Assembly (NCBI RefSeq): GCF_016756745.1
Contig: NZ_JAESIH010000070.1
Span: 1 to 53,943 of the forward strand
Source: Aminivibrio sp.
GTDB taxonomy: Bacteria; Synergistota; Synergistia; Synergistales; Aminobacteriaceae
DNA length: 53,943 nt
Direction of reading: 5' to 3'
Positions within the stretch are counted from its first letter, which is position 1. Every line of letters begins with the position of its first letter. Positions 31,246 to 39,880 of this stretch are shown here, piece by piece. A model generated the notes under the pieces. That model worked only from the letters and a program-made list of their open reading frames with translations. It searched no databases and was not told where the DNA came from. Position numbers and translations under genes: made by a program.

Positions 31246-32778
31246 ATGAAAAAGATTCTTGCGCTTGTTGCAGTAATCGCGCTTGTGGCCTTCGCCGCTC
31301 CTGCGTTCGCCGCCGCCAACCCGTTCATGGATGTTCCCATGAACCACTGGGCCTACGACGCAATCGGCCAGCTTGCCGCCCGGGGCGTGCTTTCCGGCTA
31401 TCCCGACGGCACCTACAAGGGCAACCAGCCCATGACCCGCTACGAAGTCGCTTCCGCGGTCGCCCGCGCTCTGGCAGTCGTCGACATGACCAAGGCCAGC
31501 AAGCAGGATGTCGAAATGCTGAAGAAGCTCGTCGTCGAATTCAAGGACGAACTTGACGCTCTCGGCGTGAAGGTCGACAAGCTTGACAGCAGGGTTGCCG
31601 TTCTTGAGGAAGGCGTCGGCGGCTGGAAGCTGACCGGAGAATTCCGCTTCGACTCCAGGACCACTGACAATGACAACAGTACTCTCTATGGTGTCAATAA
31701 CAAGTGGGACCAGAATACTACCCGTGTCCGGCTTCACTTCTATAAGCAGATTTCCGACGGTGTGAGCTTCTACGGGCGGTTCCATGGCGCAGGCGGTGAT
31801 TCTCCGAAATGGACCAGGGCTTATGTCGACGTCGACCTTCCCTGGGAGATGCACCTTCGTGCAGGCCGCCAGTCCATCGACTGGGAAGATGCGCTCTACT
31901 GGGTTCCTTTCGGAACCTGGCAGACCGACGGTCTCCTCACGGACCGCGATGGTCTTGAGGCGTTCTACCTGACGAAGAATTTCTCCATGGGGCAGTTCGG
32001 GCTGTATGCTTCCAGGAAAGACAGTGCTGAAGAGGTAACTAATCCTGCTGATAAGGATTATACGGGTATTAAGGAGCACTGGGAGTACGCCGCCCGCTTT
32101 GTCTTCAACTTCAACGAACAGTTCAGCCTGATGGCCGGGTACCAGATGATCGATTTCGAAAACGAGGAACCTGGTAATACTAAAGATAATGATTTTGCAA
32201 CCTGGTATGTGGAGCCGCAGGTCAAGTTCAGCGAAAACTTCATACTGAAGGGTGCGTATTACTCTCAGGATACCGAGCATTTCGGGGATAAGGTAGTTGG
32301 TGCCTCTGACGATCCGAGCGCCTGGAGGGCGATTTTCGAGGTGAAGCAGGAAGCTCTTAAATTCACCTCTCTCTGGCTGGAGTACAACCAAGTTGATGCC
32401 GGTTTCGTGACGCCGAACAAGGAAACGTATAAGTTCATAGCAAACGTTTATGATTATGCTCCTCTGTATAGGAACTACGGTTACGGCGATTTCATGCAGA
32501 TTCAGAACGATGCCGATATCTGGAGGATCGGCGCTTTTCAGAAGTGGAGCGACAAGTGGGATACCTTCCTTCACTATGCCAAGTTCGACATCGACGGAAT
32601 GTCACCGCGTACTAATGGGGGCAGCCTTGTGGACAACGATGCGGACAACTATTCCATCGGTTTCAACTACCACTACACTCCCGCGGTCACCTTCTCGCTT
32701 GCCTATGACAAGTTCGACAGCGATATCGAGAAGTATGACGACGATATGATCCATTTCCGGACCAGAGTGGTGTTCTAG
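31246..32778 (+). CDS. SLH-domain outer-membrane porin (OmpM/Omp-alpha-like)
   Basis: A 510-residue porin of the type that both spans the outer membrane and binds the cell wall. It has a signal peptide (residues 1-23, ending FAAPAFAA) and one SLH domain (about 25-78; NPFMDVPMNHWAYDAIGQLA, GVLSGYPDGTYKGNQPMTRYE). A coiled coil follows (about 82-125; ASKQDVEMLKKLVVEFKDEL), then a C-terminal beta-barrel (about 130-510) of alternating aromatic/polar strands ending HFRTRVVF with the terminal Phe. This layout is typical of diderm lineages without Lpp/Pal tethering, such as Negativicutes, Synergistota and Deinococcus. Strong codon bias and its own promoter and terminator suggest high expression. Confidence 0.92.
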   Translation: MKKILALVAVIALVAFAAPAFAAANPFMDVPMNHWAYDAIGQLAARGVLSGYPDGTYKGNQPMTRYEVASAVARALAVVDMTKASKQDVEMLKKLVVEFKDELDALGVKVDKLDSRVAVLEEGVGGWKLTGEFRFDSRTTDNDNSTLYGVNNKWDQNTTRVRLHFYKQISDGVSFYGRFHGAGGDSPKWTRAYVDVDLPWEMHLRAGRQSIDWEDALYWVPFGTWQTDGLLTDRDGLEAFYLTKNFSMGQFGLYASRKDSAEEVTNPADKDYTGIKEHWEYAARFVFNFNEQFSLMAGYQMIDFENEEPGNTKDNDFATWYVEPQVKFSENFILKGAYYSQDTEHFGDKVVGASDDPSAWRAIFEVKQEALKFTSLWLEYNQVDAGFVTPNKETYKFIANVYDYAPLYRNYGYGDFMQIQNDADIWRIGAFQKWSDKWDTFLHYAKFDIDGMSPRTNGGSLVDNDADNYSIGFNYHYTPAVTFSLAYDKFDSDIEKYDDDMIHFRTRVVF

Positions 32779-32795
32779 GAAATACCCGAAATACA

Positions 32796-32826
32796 AAAAG
32801 CGGACCTCAGGGTCCGCTTTTTTTGT
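32796..32826 (+). terminator. Rho-independent terminator of the SLH porin gene
   Basis: GCGGACC (32800-32806), loop TCAG, GGTCCGC (32811-32817), flanked by A4 upstream and T7 downstream. The stop codon is 18 bp upstream. Confidence 0.92.
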
Positions 32827-32851
32827 CCCTGAAAATAGGCAGGATCACCGA

Positions 32852-32879
32852 TTGGGAAGGCATCTTTTTCTGGTATACT
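32852..32879 (+). promoter_or_regulatory. Promoter before the secreted coiled-coil protein
   Basis: TTGGGA (32852-32857) and TATACT (32874-32879) with a 16-bp spacer, located after the porin terminator and 53 bp before the next start codon. Confidence 0.5.
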
Positions 32880-32931
32880 TCTCTCGGTGAGATGTACCAT
32901 TTGACGCGATTGTGCGGGGGGTATCGATGAT

Positions 32932-33696
32932 ATGAAGAAAATGATCCTTTGTATTCTTTTCGTATTTCTGCTGTCGGGCGCGGCAGAGTGGGCTGAGGCC
33001 GCCGCAGACAAGCGGCTGGAATCCGTAATGTCGCGGTGGACGAGGAAAGAGTTCTACGCTGAAAAGGATACTCAGGGCGGTCTGGAGATCGAGATCACCC
33101 TGTATTCCGCCGAATACGTGGAAGCGCTCATTGAGGCGGAGGCGGAAAAGAATCTCTGGACAGCCGACGAAAAAGAGCAGTACAAATACCAGCTTTTGAA
33201 AACGCTGAACCTCGAGGAGTATGTTCCGTTCCATTTTTCCTTCAACAACAACGGACCGTCCATGCATATGGCGCCCTTTGACAAGATGGTGAACCTCTGG
33301 TTGGGAAAAAACAAGTATGCTCCGGCGGACTACGACAAACGGTTCAATTTCAAGCTCCAGGGCCGCCGGGACGGTATGGTCTGGTTCCCCCGGTACGATG
33401 AAAAGACGGGTAAGTCCCTCCTTGATGGAGTGAGGACGATAAAGTTGGATGTCAGCGGCGCGATAAGCCCTTTCCTGTCCAATAAGCTTTCTGTGTCCTT
33501 CCTTTGGGATATCGACAAAGACAACCCCGGAAAGCTCTATGCGGGCCGGGCAGCATCACGGCTGGAGCTTGACCGTCTCATAAAGAGAATCGAGAAACTC
33601 ACTGCCGAGAAGAAGGACCTTGAAGACAAGCTCAATGAAGTAAATAACGAACTGTTGACCGTAAACAAACGCGTGGAAGAACTCCAGAAGCAGTAG
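32932..33696 (+). CDS. Secreted hypothetical protein with C-terminal coiled coil
   Basis: A 254-residue exported protein of no recognised family. A signal peptide (MKKMILCILFVFLLSGAAEW...AEAA, about 1-24) is followed by a mixed alpha/beta domain of about 190 residues rich in aromatics (HFSFNNNGPSMHMAPFDKM, RRDGMVWFPRYDEKTG). The final 45 residues form a clear heptad coiled coil (LDRLIKRIEKLTAEKKDLEDK). There is no lipobox. It has its own promoter and terminator, so it is monocistronic. Its position after the SLH porin suggests an envelope role, but no function can be assigned. Confidence 0.75.
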   Translation: MKKMILCILFVFLLSGAAEWAEAAADKRLESVMSRWTRKEFYAEKDTQGGLEIEITLYSAEYVEALIEAEAEKNLWTADEKEQYKYQLLKTLNLEEYVPFHFSFNNNGPSMHMAPFDKMVNLWLGKNKYAPADYDKRFNFKLQGRRDGMVWFPRYDEKTGKSLLDGVRTIKLDVSGAISPFLSNKLSVSFLWDIDKDNPGKLYAGRAASRLELDRLIKRIEKLTAEKKDLEDKLNEVNNELLTVNKRVEELQKQ

Positions 33697-33712
33697 GTGT
33701 TCGCTCGAAGGG

Positions 33713-33747
33713 AAAGAGGGTCCGGTTTTTTCGGGCCCTCTTTTTTT
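33713..33747 (+). terminator. Rho-independent terminator
   Basis: AAAGAGGG with CC (33713-33723) pairs with GG and CCCTCTTT (33733-33744) around a T-rich loop, followed by a T run. It ends the unit of the secreted coiled-coil protein. Confidence 0.85.
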
Positions 33748-33821
33748 CGTGACCTCTCGTGACCTCTGTGGTAGGATAAATCCTGTCTTTATTCAGAGAA
33801 TCCGGGAGGGAAGAAGACATC

Positions 33822-34784
33822 ATGATGAAACGCATTGCGGTGTTGACGAGCGGAGGCGACGCGCCGGGGATGAACGCGGCTGTCAGGGCGGTGGTCCGGA
33901 CGGCCCTGTACCACGGCATGGAGACCATCGGGGTGATGCGGGGCTTTGAAGGGCTCATGGACGGCGACTGCATGACCCTGGACCGGGCGGCCGTGGGCGG
34001 GATTATCCACCGGGGGGGCACCATCCTCCGGACGGCCCGGAGCGAGCGGTTCAAGACCGAGGCCGGACAGCGGGCGGCCCTTGTGCAGATGGAAAACCGG
34101 AAGGTGGACGCCCTCGTGGTTATCGGGGGCGACGGATCCTTCCGGGGCGCGGCGGAACTGGAAAGGCTGGGCCTTCCCGTCATCGGCGTTCCCGGCACCA
34201 TAGACAACGACATCGCGGGGACGGACGTGACCATAGGCTTCGATACGGCGGTGAACACGGCCCTCTCGGCGGTGCAGAAACTCCGGGACACGGCGAGCAG
34301 CCACGACCGGCTCTTCATCGTGGAGGTCATGGGACGGGACACGGGCTTTCTCGCTCTCGAGGTGGCCGTCTCATCGGGCTCGGAGTACGTGGTGCTGCCG
34401 GAGATTCAGCTTGACATCGCGAAGTTGTGCGACCATCTCCACTACTCCAGGAAGCGGGGAAAGACCCATTCCCTCATTATCCTGGCCGAAGGGGTCATGT
34501 CGGCCCTCGCGCTGAGGGACCGCCTCCAGGACACGGGCGGGTATGACGCCCGGGTGACGGTGCTCGGATATATCCAGCGGGGCGGCAGCCCGTCCTCTTT
34601 CGACACCGTTCTGGCGTCCCGGATGGGGGCCTTCGCGGTGGAATCTCTCCTGGAGGGGAAATCGGGATCCATGGTCTGTTCCATCTGCGGCCGGATGACC
34701 CTCTGTCCCCTGGAGGAGGCATGGAAGGCGCCGAAGCACCTCAATCCGGAACTTCTGGACCTGGTGGAGAAACTGAGCGTGTAG
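33822..34784 (+). CDS. pfkA: ATP-dependent 6-phosphofructokinase
   Basis: A 320-residue glycolytic enzyme phosphorylating fructose 6-phosphate. The N-terminal AVLTSGGDAPGMNAAVRAVVRTA binds nucleotide, VVIGGDGSFRGA and GVPGTIDNDIAGTDVTIGFDTA form the active site, and EVMGRDTGFLALEVA and VTVLGYIQRGGSPSSFD bind substrate. Gly at the GGDGS and PGTIDND positions marks the ATP-using type; pyrophosphate enzymes have Asp and Lys there. GGGAGGGAAG precedes tandem ATGs. A direct repeat CGTGACCTCT (33749-33768) lies in the promoter region. Its stop is 1 bp from the DUF4392 gene, so the two are co-transcribed. Confidence 0.95.
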   Translation: MMKRIAVLTSGGDAPGMNAAVRAVVRTALYHGMETIGVMRGFEGLMDGDCMTLDRAAVGGIIHRGGTILRTARSERFKTEAGQRAALVQMENRKVDALVVIGGDGSFRGAAELERLGLPVIGVPGTIDNDIAGTDVTIGFDTAVNTALSAVQKLRDTASSHDRLFIVEVMGRDTGFLALEVAVSSGSEYVVLPEIQLDIAKLCDHLHYSRKRGKTHSLIILAEGVMSALALRDRLQDTGGYDARVTVLGYIQRGGSPSSFDTVLASRMGAFAVESLLEGKSGSMVCSICGRMTLCPLEEAWKAPKHLNPELLDLVEKLSV

Positions 34785-34785
34785 C

Positions 34786-35643
34786 ATGGATATCTGCGGT
34801 TCCGTCGGCCGGCTCATTGCCTCCGACAGGGGGGGGAGAAAGGTGTCTTCCCTCTTTCGCTCCGGGTTTCTTGACGAAGCCGGTAAATTGCTGGAGGGAG
34901 CGTCCAGAGTTGCCGTGGTGACGGGTTTTTTTGTCCCGGCCTGCGGCTCCCCGGAGACGGACGGGCCCGGCGGTGCCGTGGCGCTTGGCAGGTCGGTGGA
35001 GAAGAGCGGACGGGAAGCGGCGCTGTTCACGGACAGGCTGTGCCTGGAGGCCGTGAAGGCCTGTTCCGCTTCGGTCGGCGGTCCTGCCGTTCTGGAGGCA
35101 GCGGGTGCGGAGGAGATTCTCGCCTTCGGCCCCGATCTGATTGTTTTTATCGAGCGCCTGGGAAGGGCAGAGGACGGCCGGTATTACAATATGCGGGCCG
35201 AAGACGTCACGGCGACCACCGCTCCCCTGGACGAGGCGGCCTTGTCCGGGAACGGGCTGAAGGTTCTGGCTGTGGGCGACGGAGGGAACGAGGCCGGCAT
35301 GGGCCTGTTTCGCAGGGAGCTGGCGGAGCTGCTTCCCGGCTATGCTTCCTGCCTTTCCGTTGTGGAAGCGGATGCGGCTCTTCCGGTGGATGTCTCCGAC
35401 TGGGGAGGGTATGCCCTCGCCTCCCTGCTGTCGGTGGGGTGCGGAGAATGGATCGGCCCGGAGGAAGATGAGACCGGATGTATGCTGGACGCCCTCATTT
35501 CAGCCGGTGCGGTGGACGGGGTGACCCGGCGCCGTGAACCCACCGTGGACGGCTTCCCGGAAGGGGAGCACAAGCATGTCATCCGGGAGCTGAAGGAGCT
35601 TGTTACATCCCGCCTCCGGAACTTCGGGAAAGAGCTTGCCTGA
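34786..35643 (+). CDS. DUF4392 protein (D-glutamate cyclase-like)
   Basis: A 285-residue protein of the DUF4392 family; the mammalian relative converts D-glutamate to 5-oxo-D-proline. Motifs seen are VAVVTGFFVPACGSPETDGPGGAVALG near residue 45-70, VFIERLGRAEDGRYYNMRAED, VLAVGDGGNEAGMGLFR and a C-terminal EEDETGCMLDALISAGAVDGVTRR. These give a full-length gene. It follows pfkA by 1 bp. The last 208 bp are repeated at 51795-52002, where they overlap the end of the convergent ECF gene. This shows the original gene order and marks the left border of the island. Confidence 0.85.
   Translation: MDICGSVGRLIASDRGGRKVSSLFRSGFLDEAGKLLEGASRVAVVTGFFVPACGSPETDGPGGAVALGRSVEKSGREAALFTDRLCLEAVKACSASVGGPAVLEAAGAEEILAFGPDLIVFIERLGRAEDGRYYNMRAEDVTATTAPLDEAALSGNGLKVLAVGDGGNEAGMGLFRRELAELLPGYASCLSVVEADAALPVDVSDWGGYALASLLSVGCGEWIGPEEDETGCMLDALISAGAVDGVTRRREPTVDGFPEGEHKHVIRELKELVTSRLRNFGKELA
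35436..35643. repeat. 208-bp direct repeat, left copy (island border)
   Basis: From GGGGTGCGGAGAATGG to the stop codon TGA this matches 51795-52002 at all but one position (TATGCTGG here, TATCCTGG in the right copy). The copies are 16,359 bp apart. The similarity ends exactly at the TGA on the right side, and repeat-array sequence starts 7 bp later on this side. Confidence 0.96.
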
Positions 35644-35649
35644 CCTGAT

Positions 35650-37095
35650 TCTTGTCATCCTGAGCGATAGCGATCGCAGAAGGACTTGATTCTTGTCATC
35701 CTGAGCGATAGCGATCGCAGAAGGCCCTGATTCTTGTCATCCTGAGCGAAGCGATCGCGCAGCATCCCGAGCCCAGCGAGGGGAGGATCTCGGTCCTGGT
35801 CTTTCGTCCCGAGCCCAGCGAGGGGAGGATCTCGGTCCTGGTCTTTCGTCCCGAGCCCAGCGAAGGAAGCATTTCGCTTTTGTCATCCTGAGGAGCATAG
35901 CGACGATCGCGCAGCATCCCGAGCCCAGCGAGGGGAGGATCTCGGGGTTGGTCCTCAGAATGACAACAAGGGCGAGATCCTTCGGCCATAAACCCGGCCT
36001 CAGGATGACAAACCGCTTTTGTCCTCCTGAGCGATAGCGATCGCGGAAGGACCTGATTCTTGTCATCCTGAGCGAAGCGATCGCAGAAGGCCCTGATTCT
36101 TGTCATCCTGAGCGAAGCGATCGCAGAAGGCCCTGGTTCTTGTCATCCTGAGCGAAGCGAAGGATCTCGGTCCTGGTCTTTCGTCCCGAGCCCAGCGAGG
36201 GGAGGATCTCGGTCCTGGTCTTTCGTCCCGAGCCCAGCGAAGGAAGCATTTCGCTTTTGTCATCCTGAGGAGCATAGCGACGAAGGATCTCGGGGTTGGT
36301 CCTCAGAATGACAACAAAGGCGAGATTCTTCGGGCTTCGCCCTCAGAATGACAACAAAGGCGAGATCCTTCGGCCAAAAAGCCGGCCTCAGGATGACAGA
36401 ACAGACGTCCTCCTGAGCGCAGCGATCGCGGAAGGACCTGATTCTTGTCATCCTGAGCGATAGCGATCGCAGAAGGACCTGGTTCTTGTCATCCTGAGCG
36501 AAGCGATCGCAGAAGGCCCTGGTTCTTGTCATCCTGAGCGAAGCGATCGCGTAGCATCCCGAGCCCAGCGAGGGGAGGATCTCGGTCCTGGTCTTTCGTC
36601 CCGAGCCCAGCGAGGGGAGGATCTCGGTCCTGGTCTTTCGTCCCGAGCCCAGCGAAGGAAGCATTTCGCTTTTGTCATCCTGAGGAGCATAGCGACGAAG
36701 GATCTCGGGGTTGGTCCTCAGAATGACAACAAAGGCGGGATTCTTCGGGCTTCGCCCTCAGAATGACAACAAAGGCGAGATCCTTCGGCCATAAACCCGG
36801 CCTCAGGATGACAAACCGCTTTTGTCGTCCTGAGCGAAGCGATCGCGGAAGGACCTGATTCTTGTCATCCTGAGGAGCATAGCGACGATCGCGCAGCATC
36901 CCGAGCCCAGCGAGGGGAGGATCTCGGGGTTGGTCCTTCGCCCCTCAAGACCGGGATTCTTCGGGCTTCGCCCTCAGAATGACAAACCGCTTTTGTCATC
37001 CTGAGGAGCCCAGCGACGATCGCGCAGCATCCCGAGCCCAGCGAGGGGAGGATCTCGGGCTTCGCCCTCAGAATGACAACAAGGGCAAGGGCAGA
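35650..37095. repeat. Interspersed-repeat array, middle
   Basis: About 1.45 kb with no gene. It is built of modules such as TTGTCATCCTGAGCGAAGCG, 'GAGCCCAGCGAGGGGAGGA' + TCTCGGTCC, CGGGCTTCGCCCTCAGAATG and CCTTCGGCCA...CCGGCCTCAGGATGAC, in changing order. The octamer GCGATCGC occurs at least ten times, alternating with GCGAAGGATC in otherwise the same context. It starts 7 bp after the DUF4392 stop and ends about 65 bp before the araD stop codon. Confidence 0.92.
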
Positions 37096-37159
37096 TAGGA
37101 AAAGGAAGGAATCCGAAGCATCGTTACGAAACGGAAAGATATTCGCATGATTTGACTGT

Positions 37160-37873
37160 CTATTTCTTGGGGGACCCCGCATCGCTCTTTTGGCCATAGG
37201 TCGCTCCTGGGCCGTGTTTGCGAAAATAATGCCGGTCAAGAAGCTCTTGCTGCATATACGGAGCCGCTGGATCCAGAGTGAGCGTATTCAACGCTATTTT
37301 AGCCACTTCTTCGAGAATTACTGAGTTCTCCACGGCCTGAGCAGCGTTTTTCCCCCATGTGAAGGGGCCGTGTCCCGCTACAAGTACCGCCGGAATGTCG
37401 AGAGGGCGAATCCCGGCGAACGTTTTTACAATAAGATACCCGGTGTTTTTCGTGTATTCCCCCTCGATCTCTTCTCTGCTCAAGAGAGGGGTGCACGGAA
37501 CGGATCCGTAAAAAGAGTCTGCGTGCGTTGTCCCGAGGGGGGGGATGGAACGTCTCGCTTGAGCCCAAGCGGTCGCCGCGGCAGAATGGGTATGGGCCAC
37601 CCCGCCTATTTCGGAAAATGCTCTGTAGAGCACAAGATGGGTCGCCGTATCCGAGGATGGACGACGGCTCCCTTCCACCACTTTCCCGTCGAGATCAAGG
37701 AGCACCAGATCCTCCGGGGACATCTCTTCATACGGAATGCCGCTCGCTTTAATGGCGACGATGCCGGCACTCCGATCGATTCCGCTCGCGTTGCCCCAGG
37801 TGAGCGGCGCCAGACCATACGCTGCAAGCTTCATATTTGCTTCGAAAACATCCTGCCTGAGCTGTTCGAACAT
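37160..37873 (-). CDS. araD: L-ribulose-5-phosphate 4-epimerase (AraD/UlaF family)
   Basis: A 237-residue class II aldolase-family enzyme that would interconvert L-ribulose 5-phosphate and D-xylulose 5-phosphate. Substrate-binding TWGNASGID and IKASGI are followed by SSDTATHLVLYRAF and the zinc ligands in GGVAHTHSAAATAWAQ. The catalytic segment PPLGTTHADSFYGSVPCT and the third zinc His in LVAGHGPFTWG are also present. E. coli AraD is 231 residues. GGGAGAG precedes the ATG. It is the second gene of a two-gene unit with the FGGY kinase, 24 bp downstream of it. The specific role (L-arabinose, L-xylulose or ascorbate type) is not fixed by sequence, because no araA or ulaE-type neighbour is certain. 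Confidence 0.9.
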   Translation of the reverse strand: MFEQLRQDVFEANMKLAAYGLAPLTWGNASGIDRSAGIVAIKASGIPYEEMSPEDLVLLDLDGKVVEGSRRPSSDTATHLVLYRAFSEIGGVAHTHSAAATAWAQARRSIPPLGTTHADSFYGSVPCTPLLSREEIEGEYTKNTGYLIVKTFAGIRPLDIPAVLVAGHGPFTWGKNAAQAVENSVILEEVAKIALNTLTLDPAAPYMQQELLDRHYFRKHGPGATYGQKSDAGSPKK

Positions 37874-37897
37874 AGAGGCTCTCCCGACTGCCTTGCT

Positions 37898-39439
37898 CTA
37901 TACACCGCTCGCCTGCATTTTCGCGAGTTCGGTCATGATCTCCTTCGACTGCGTATAGAGTTTCTTGTACAGTTCAAAGTAACGGGAATAGATTTCGTGA
38001 TTCTTCTGGTCAGGAATCGTCTGTTCCCGGAAACCAAGCCAGGATTTGATCTCCCCGGGATTTTTGAAGACTCCTGTTCCAAGCCCCGCGAGGAACGCGT
38101 CGCCGAAGGGAGCTTCCACATCCTGATCGAGACGTTTCATCGTAAAACCTGTTACATCGGCGAAAATCTGTGTCCACAGGTCGCTTTTGGAAGGGCCTCC
38201 CACCATGTAGCATACATCGTCGAGCGAGATTCCCGCTTTGACGGCTTCCTCCATATTGTGTCGAAGAGAGTGGGCCACGCCCTCCATACAGGCGCGGTAG
38301 ATATGTTCTCTGGTGTGGAGGAGAGAGAGGCCGAGGATAGAGCCTCGCGCGTCCGGGTTCCATATCGGGGAGCGTTCCCCCATGAAATAGGGGAGCACCA
38401 GGAGGCCTCCGCTTCCCGGCTTCACATTCCGAGCCTTCTGTTCCAGGAGCGAATATGCTGAAATACCGGTTTTCCTCTCCTCTTCTTTCTCCTTTGCGCC
38501 GAATTCGTCCCGGAACCATCTGATCACGGCACCGGAGGTCGCTCCTCCTCCGAACGTGTAGATACTCGTGTCGTCGTTCACCACATAGGGAAAGCTGATG
38601 AGTCCGGGAGAGAGGTATTTCCCGTTGTGAACCGTCCCCCAGCAGATGGATGTTCCCGTCATGGCGACGTGCTCTCCCTCGTTTATAACTCCGCAACTGA
38701 ACTGCGCCACGGGAGCGTCGATTCCTCCTGCGACCACAGGAGTGCCTTTCAGCAGACCTGTCGCCTCGGCGTAGTGCTTGTTCAGGCGACCGACTATATC
38801 GAACGAGCTGGTGATTCGTTCCGGAAAGAGGGAGAGAGGGATTCCGAGTATATCGCACATCTCCGGTGACCATGTTTTTTTGTGGATGTCGAAGATCCCG
38901 CCGATGTTACCCGCAGATGAAAAATCCGTAGCGAGGACGTCAGTGAACTTATAAATGACGTAGTCCTTCGGGGTGACGAACTGATATGTGCGCTTCCAGA
39001 GTTCCGGCTCGTTGTCCCGCATCCACATGATTTTTGTGAAGCCGTAGTAGCTGTCCACGTAGTTGCCGGTGATTCCGAAGATTTTATCGAGCGGAACGTT
39101 GTCCTTCACCCATTGCGTCTCATTACGGGCACGGCGATCCATCCAGATCATACAGGGCCGAAGAGGTTTTTTATCTCTATCTACAGGGATGCCCGAGCCC
39201 CCGTAAAGCCCGCTGATGGCGACTCCGGCGATATCTCCCGGCTTCAGCCCGGAGCGCTCGAAGGCCTCCTTCAGCGTGACCTGAACGGCGTCGAGCCACA
39301 CGTCGGGCCACTGTTCCGCCCACGAAGGGGCGGGAGTAAGAACACTGTATTCGCGAAAACTTTGGCTTATGATTTTCCCCTTAATATCCAGTACAACCGC
39401 CTTTGTCCCGCCTGTCCCGATGTCGATGCCTATCAGCAC
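37898..39439 (-). CDS. FGGY-family carbohydrate kinase
   Basis: A 513-residue sugar kinase of the xylulose/gluconate/fuculose kinase group. The ATP-binding IGIDIGTGGTKAVVLD opens the protein, MIWMDRRARNE and the catalytic Asp in VVAGGIDAPVAQFSCG follow. The C-terminal domain has FMGERSPIWNPDARG and YMVGGPSKSDLWTQIFADVTG. The GTG at 39439 is chosen because GAGAAGGGGG lies just before it and the phosphate-binding motif then begins at residue 2; an ATG at 39499 would add 20 residues of unlike composition. It precedes the AraD-like gene, so the product is probably a ketopentose 5-phosphate. Erythritol kinase EryA is also an FGGY enzyme, so a tetritol is an alternative substrate. Confidence 0.88.
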   Translation of the reverse strand: MLIGIDIGTGGTKAVVLDIKGKIISQSFREYSVLTPAPSWAEQWPDVWLDAVQVTLKEAFERSGLKPGDIAGVAISGLYGGSGIPVDRDKKPLRPCMIWMDRRARNETQWVKDNVPLDKIFGITGNYVDSYYGFTKIMWMRDNEPELWKRTYQFVTPKDYVIYKFTDVLATDFSSAGNIGGIFDIHKKTWSPEMCDILGIPLSLFPERITSSFDIVGRLNKHYAEATGLLKGTPVVAGGIDAPVAQFSCGVINEGEHVAMTGTSICWGTVHNGKYLSPGLISFPYVVNDDTSIYTFGGGATSGAVIRWFRDEFGAKEKEEERKTGISAYSLLEQKARNVKPGSGGLLVLPYFMGERSPIWNPDARGSILGLSLLHTREHIYRACMEGVAHSLRHNMEEAVKAGISLDDVCYMVGGPSKSDLWTQIFADVTGFTMKRLDQDVEAPFGDAFLAGLGTGVFKNPGEIKSWLGFREQTIPDQKNHEIYSRYFELYKKLYTQSKEIMTELAKMQASGV

Positions 39440-39673
39440 GATGAAAGCCCCCTTCTCTTGTCCGAATGTAGCCGTGCGAGAACTATTTTCTTTACTCAAC
39501 TTCCGTTGGACCTTGACAACCTAAAAACCGGTGCGACGCCTGAGAAAAGTGACAAGAAGACCTCTGTTTCGTAAAATTGTAAATGCGATAAAAAAACACC
39601 CCGCACAACAGAAGACCTTCCCATGAATTCCATTCTACAGCAAGCCGCATTTTCCGACGAGCCCCTTTCTTTA

Positions 39674-39740
39674 GCCTAAATCCGCACCTCAGCGGGGAGT
39701 GCCAACGGGGAACGCTCCCCGTTGAGGTGCGGATTTAGGC
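39674..39740. promoter_or_regulatory. Large inverted repeat between the divergent kinase and regulator genes
   Basis: Left arm 39674-39699 begins GCCTAAATCCGCACCTCA and continues GCGGGGAG. The right arm 39715-39740 is its reverse complement with one mismatch, around a 15-nt loop. It ends 13 bp before the -35 box of the regulator promoter and has no T run, so it looks more like an operator or cruciform site than a terminator. From 39440 to 39673 nothing certain is seen; that stretch must hold the leftward promoter. Confidence 0.7.
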
Positions 39741-39753
39741 GATCAACGAGTTA

Positions 39754-39782
39754 TTGACAAAAAATAAGAAGTGCTATATAAG
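39754..39782 (+). promoter_or_regulatory. Promoter of the SorC regulator/catabolic operon
   Basis: A near-consensus sigma-70 promoter: TTGACA (39754-39759), 17-bp spacer, TATAAG (39777-39782). The start of transcription would fall near 39790, immediately before two palindromic sites. Confidence 0.82.
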
Positions 39783-39793
39783 AAGTCTATTGA

Positions 39794-39823
39794 GTGAATG
39801 TTCACGCCATGAGCATTTGCTCA
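39794..39823. promoter_or_regulatory. Two adjacent palindromic operator candidates
   Basis: GTGAATGTTCAC (39794-39805, arms GTGAA/TTCAC) and TGAGCATTTGCTCA (39810-39823, arms TGAGCA/TGCTCA) share a TGA(A/G)...(T/C)TCA pattern and lie at the predicted transcription start. Autoregulation by the SorC-family protein encoded next is the simplest reading. Confidence 0.6.
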
Positions 39824-39880
39824 CTTTTAAGGCTTTTTCAGGTAAACCCGACCAATCCTGTTTCTCAAGGGAGTGCGGAA

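Noticed and set aside
35436-35643. 208-bp repeat considered as a target-site duplication of a transposon
   Set aside because: It is far longer than any transposition target duplication and ends at a gene's stop codon, which fits homologous or site-specific integration better.
35650-37095. Repeat array considered as a CRISPR array
   Set aside because: Units vary in length and order, occur in both orientations and have no regular unique spacers; no cas genes are in the window.
37370-38461. 363-codon plus-strand frame over the araD and kinase genes
   Set aside because: Both minus-strand genes have complete catalytic motifs; this frame has none.
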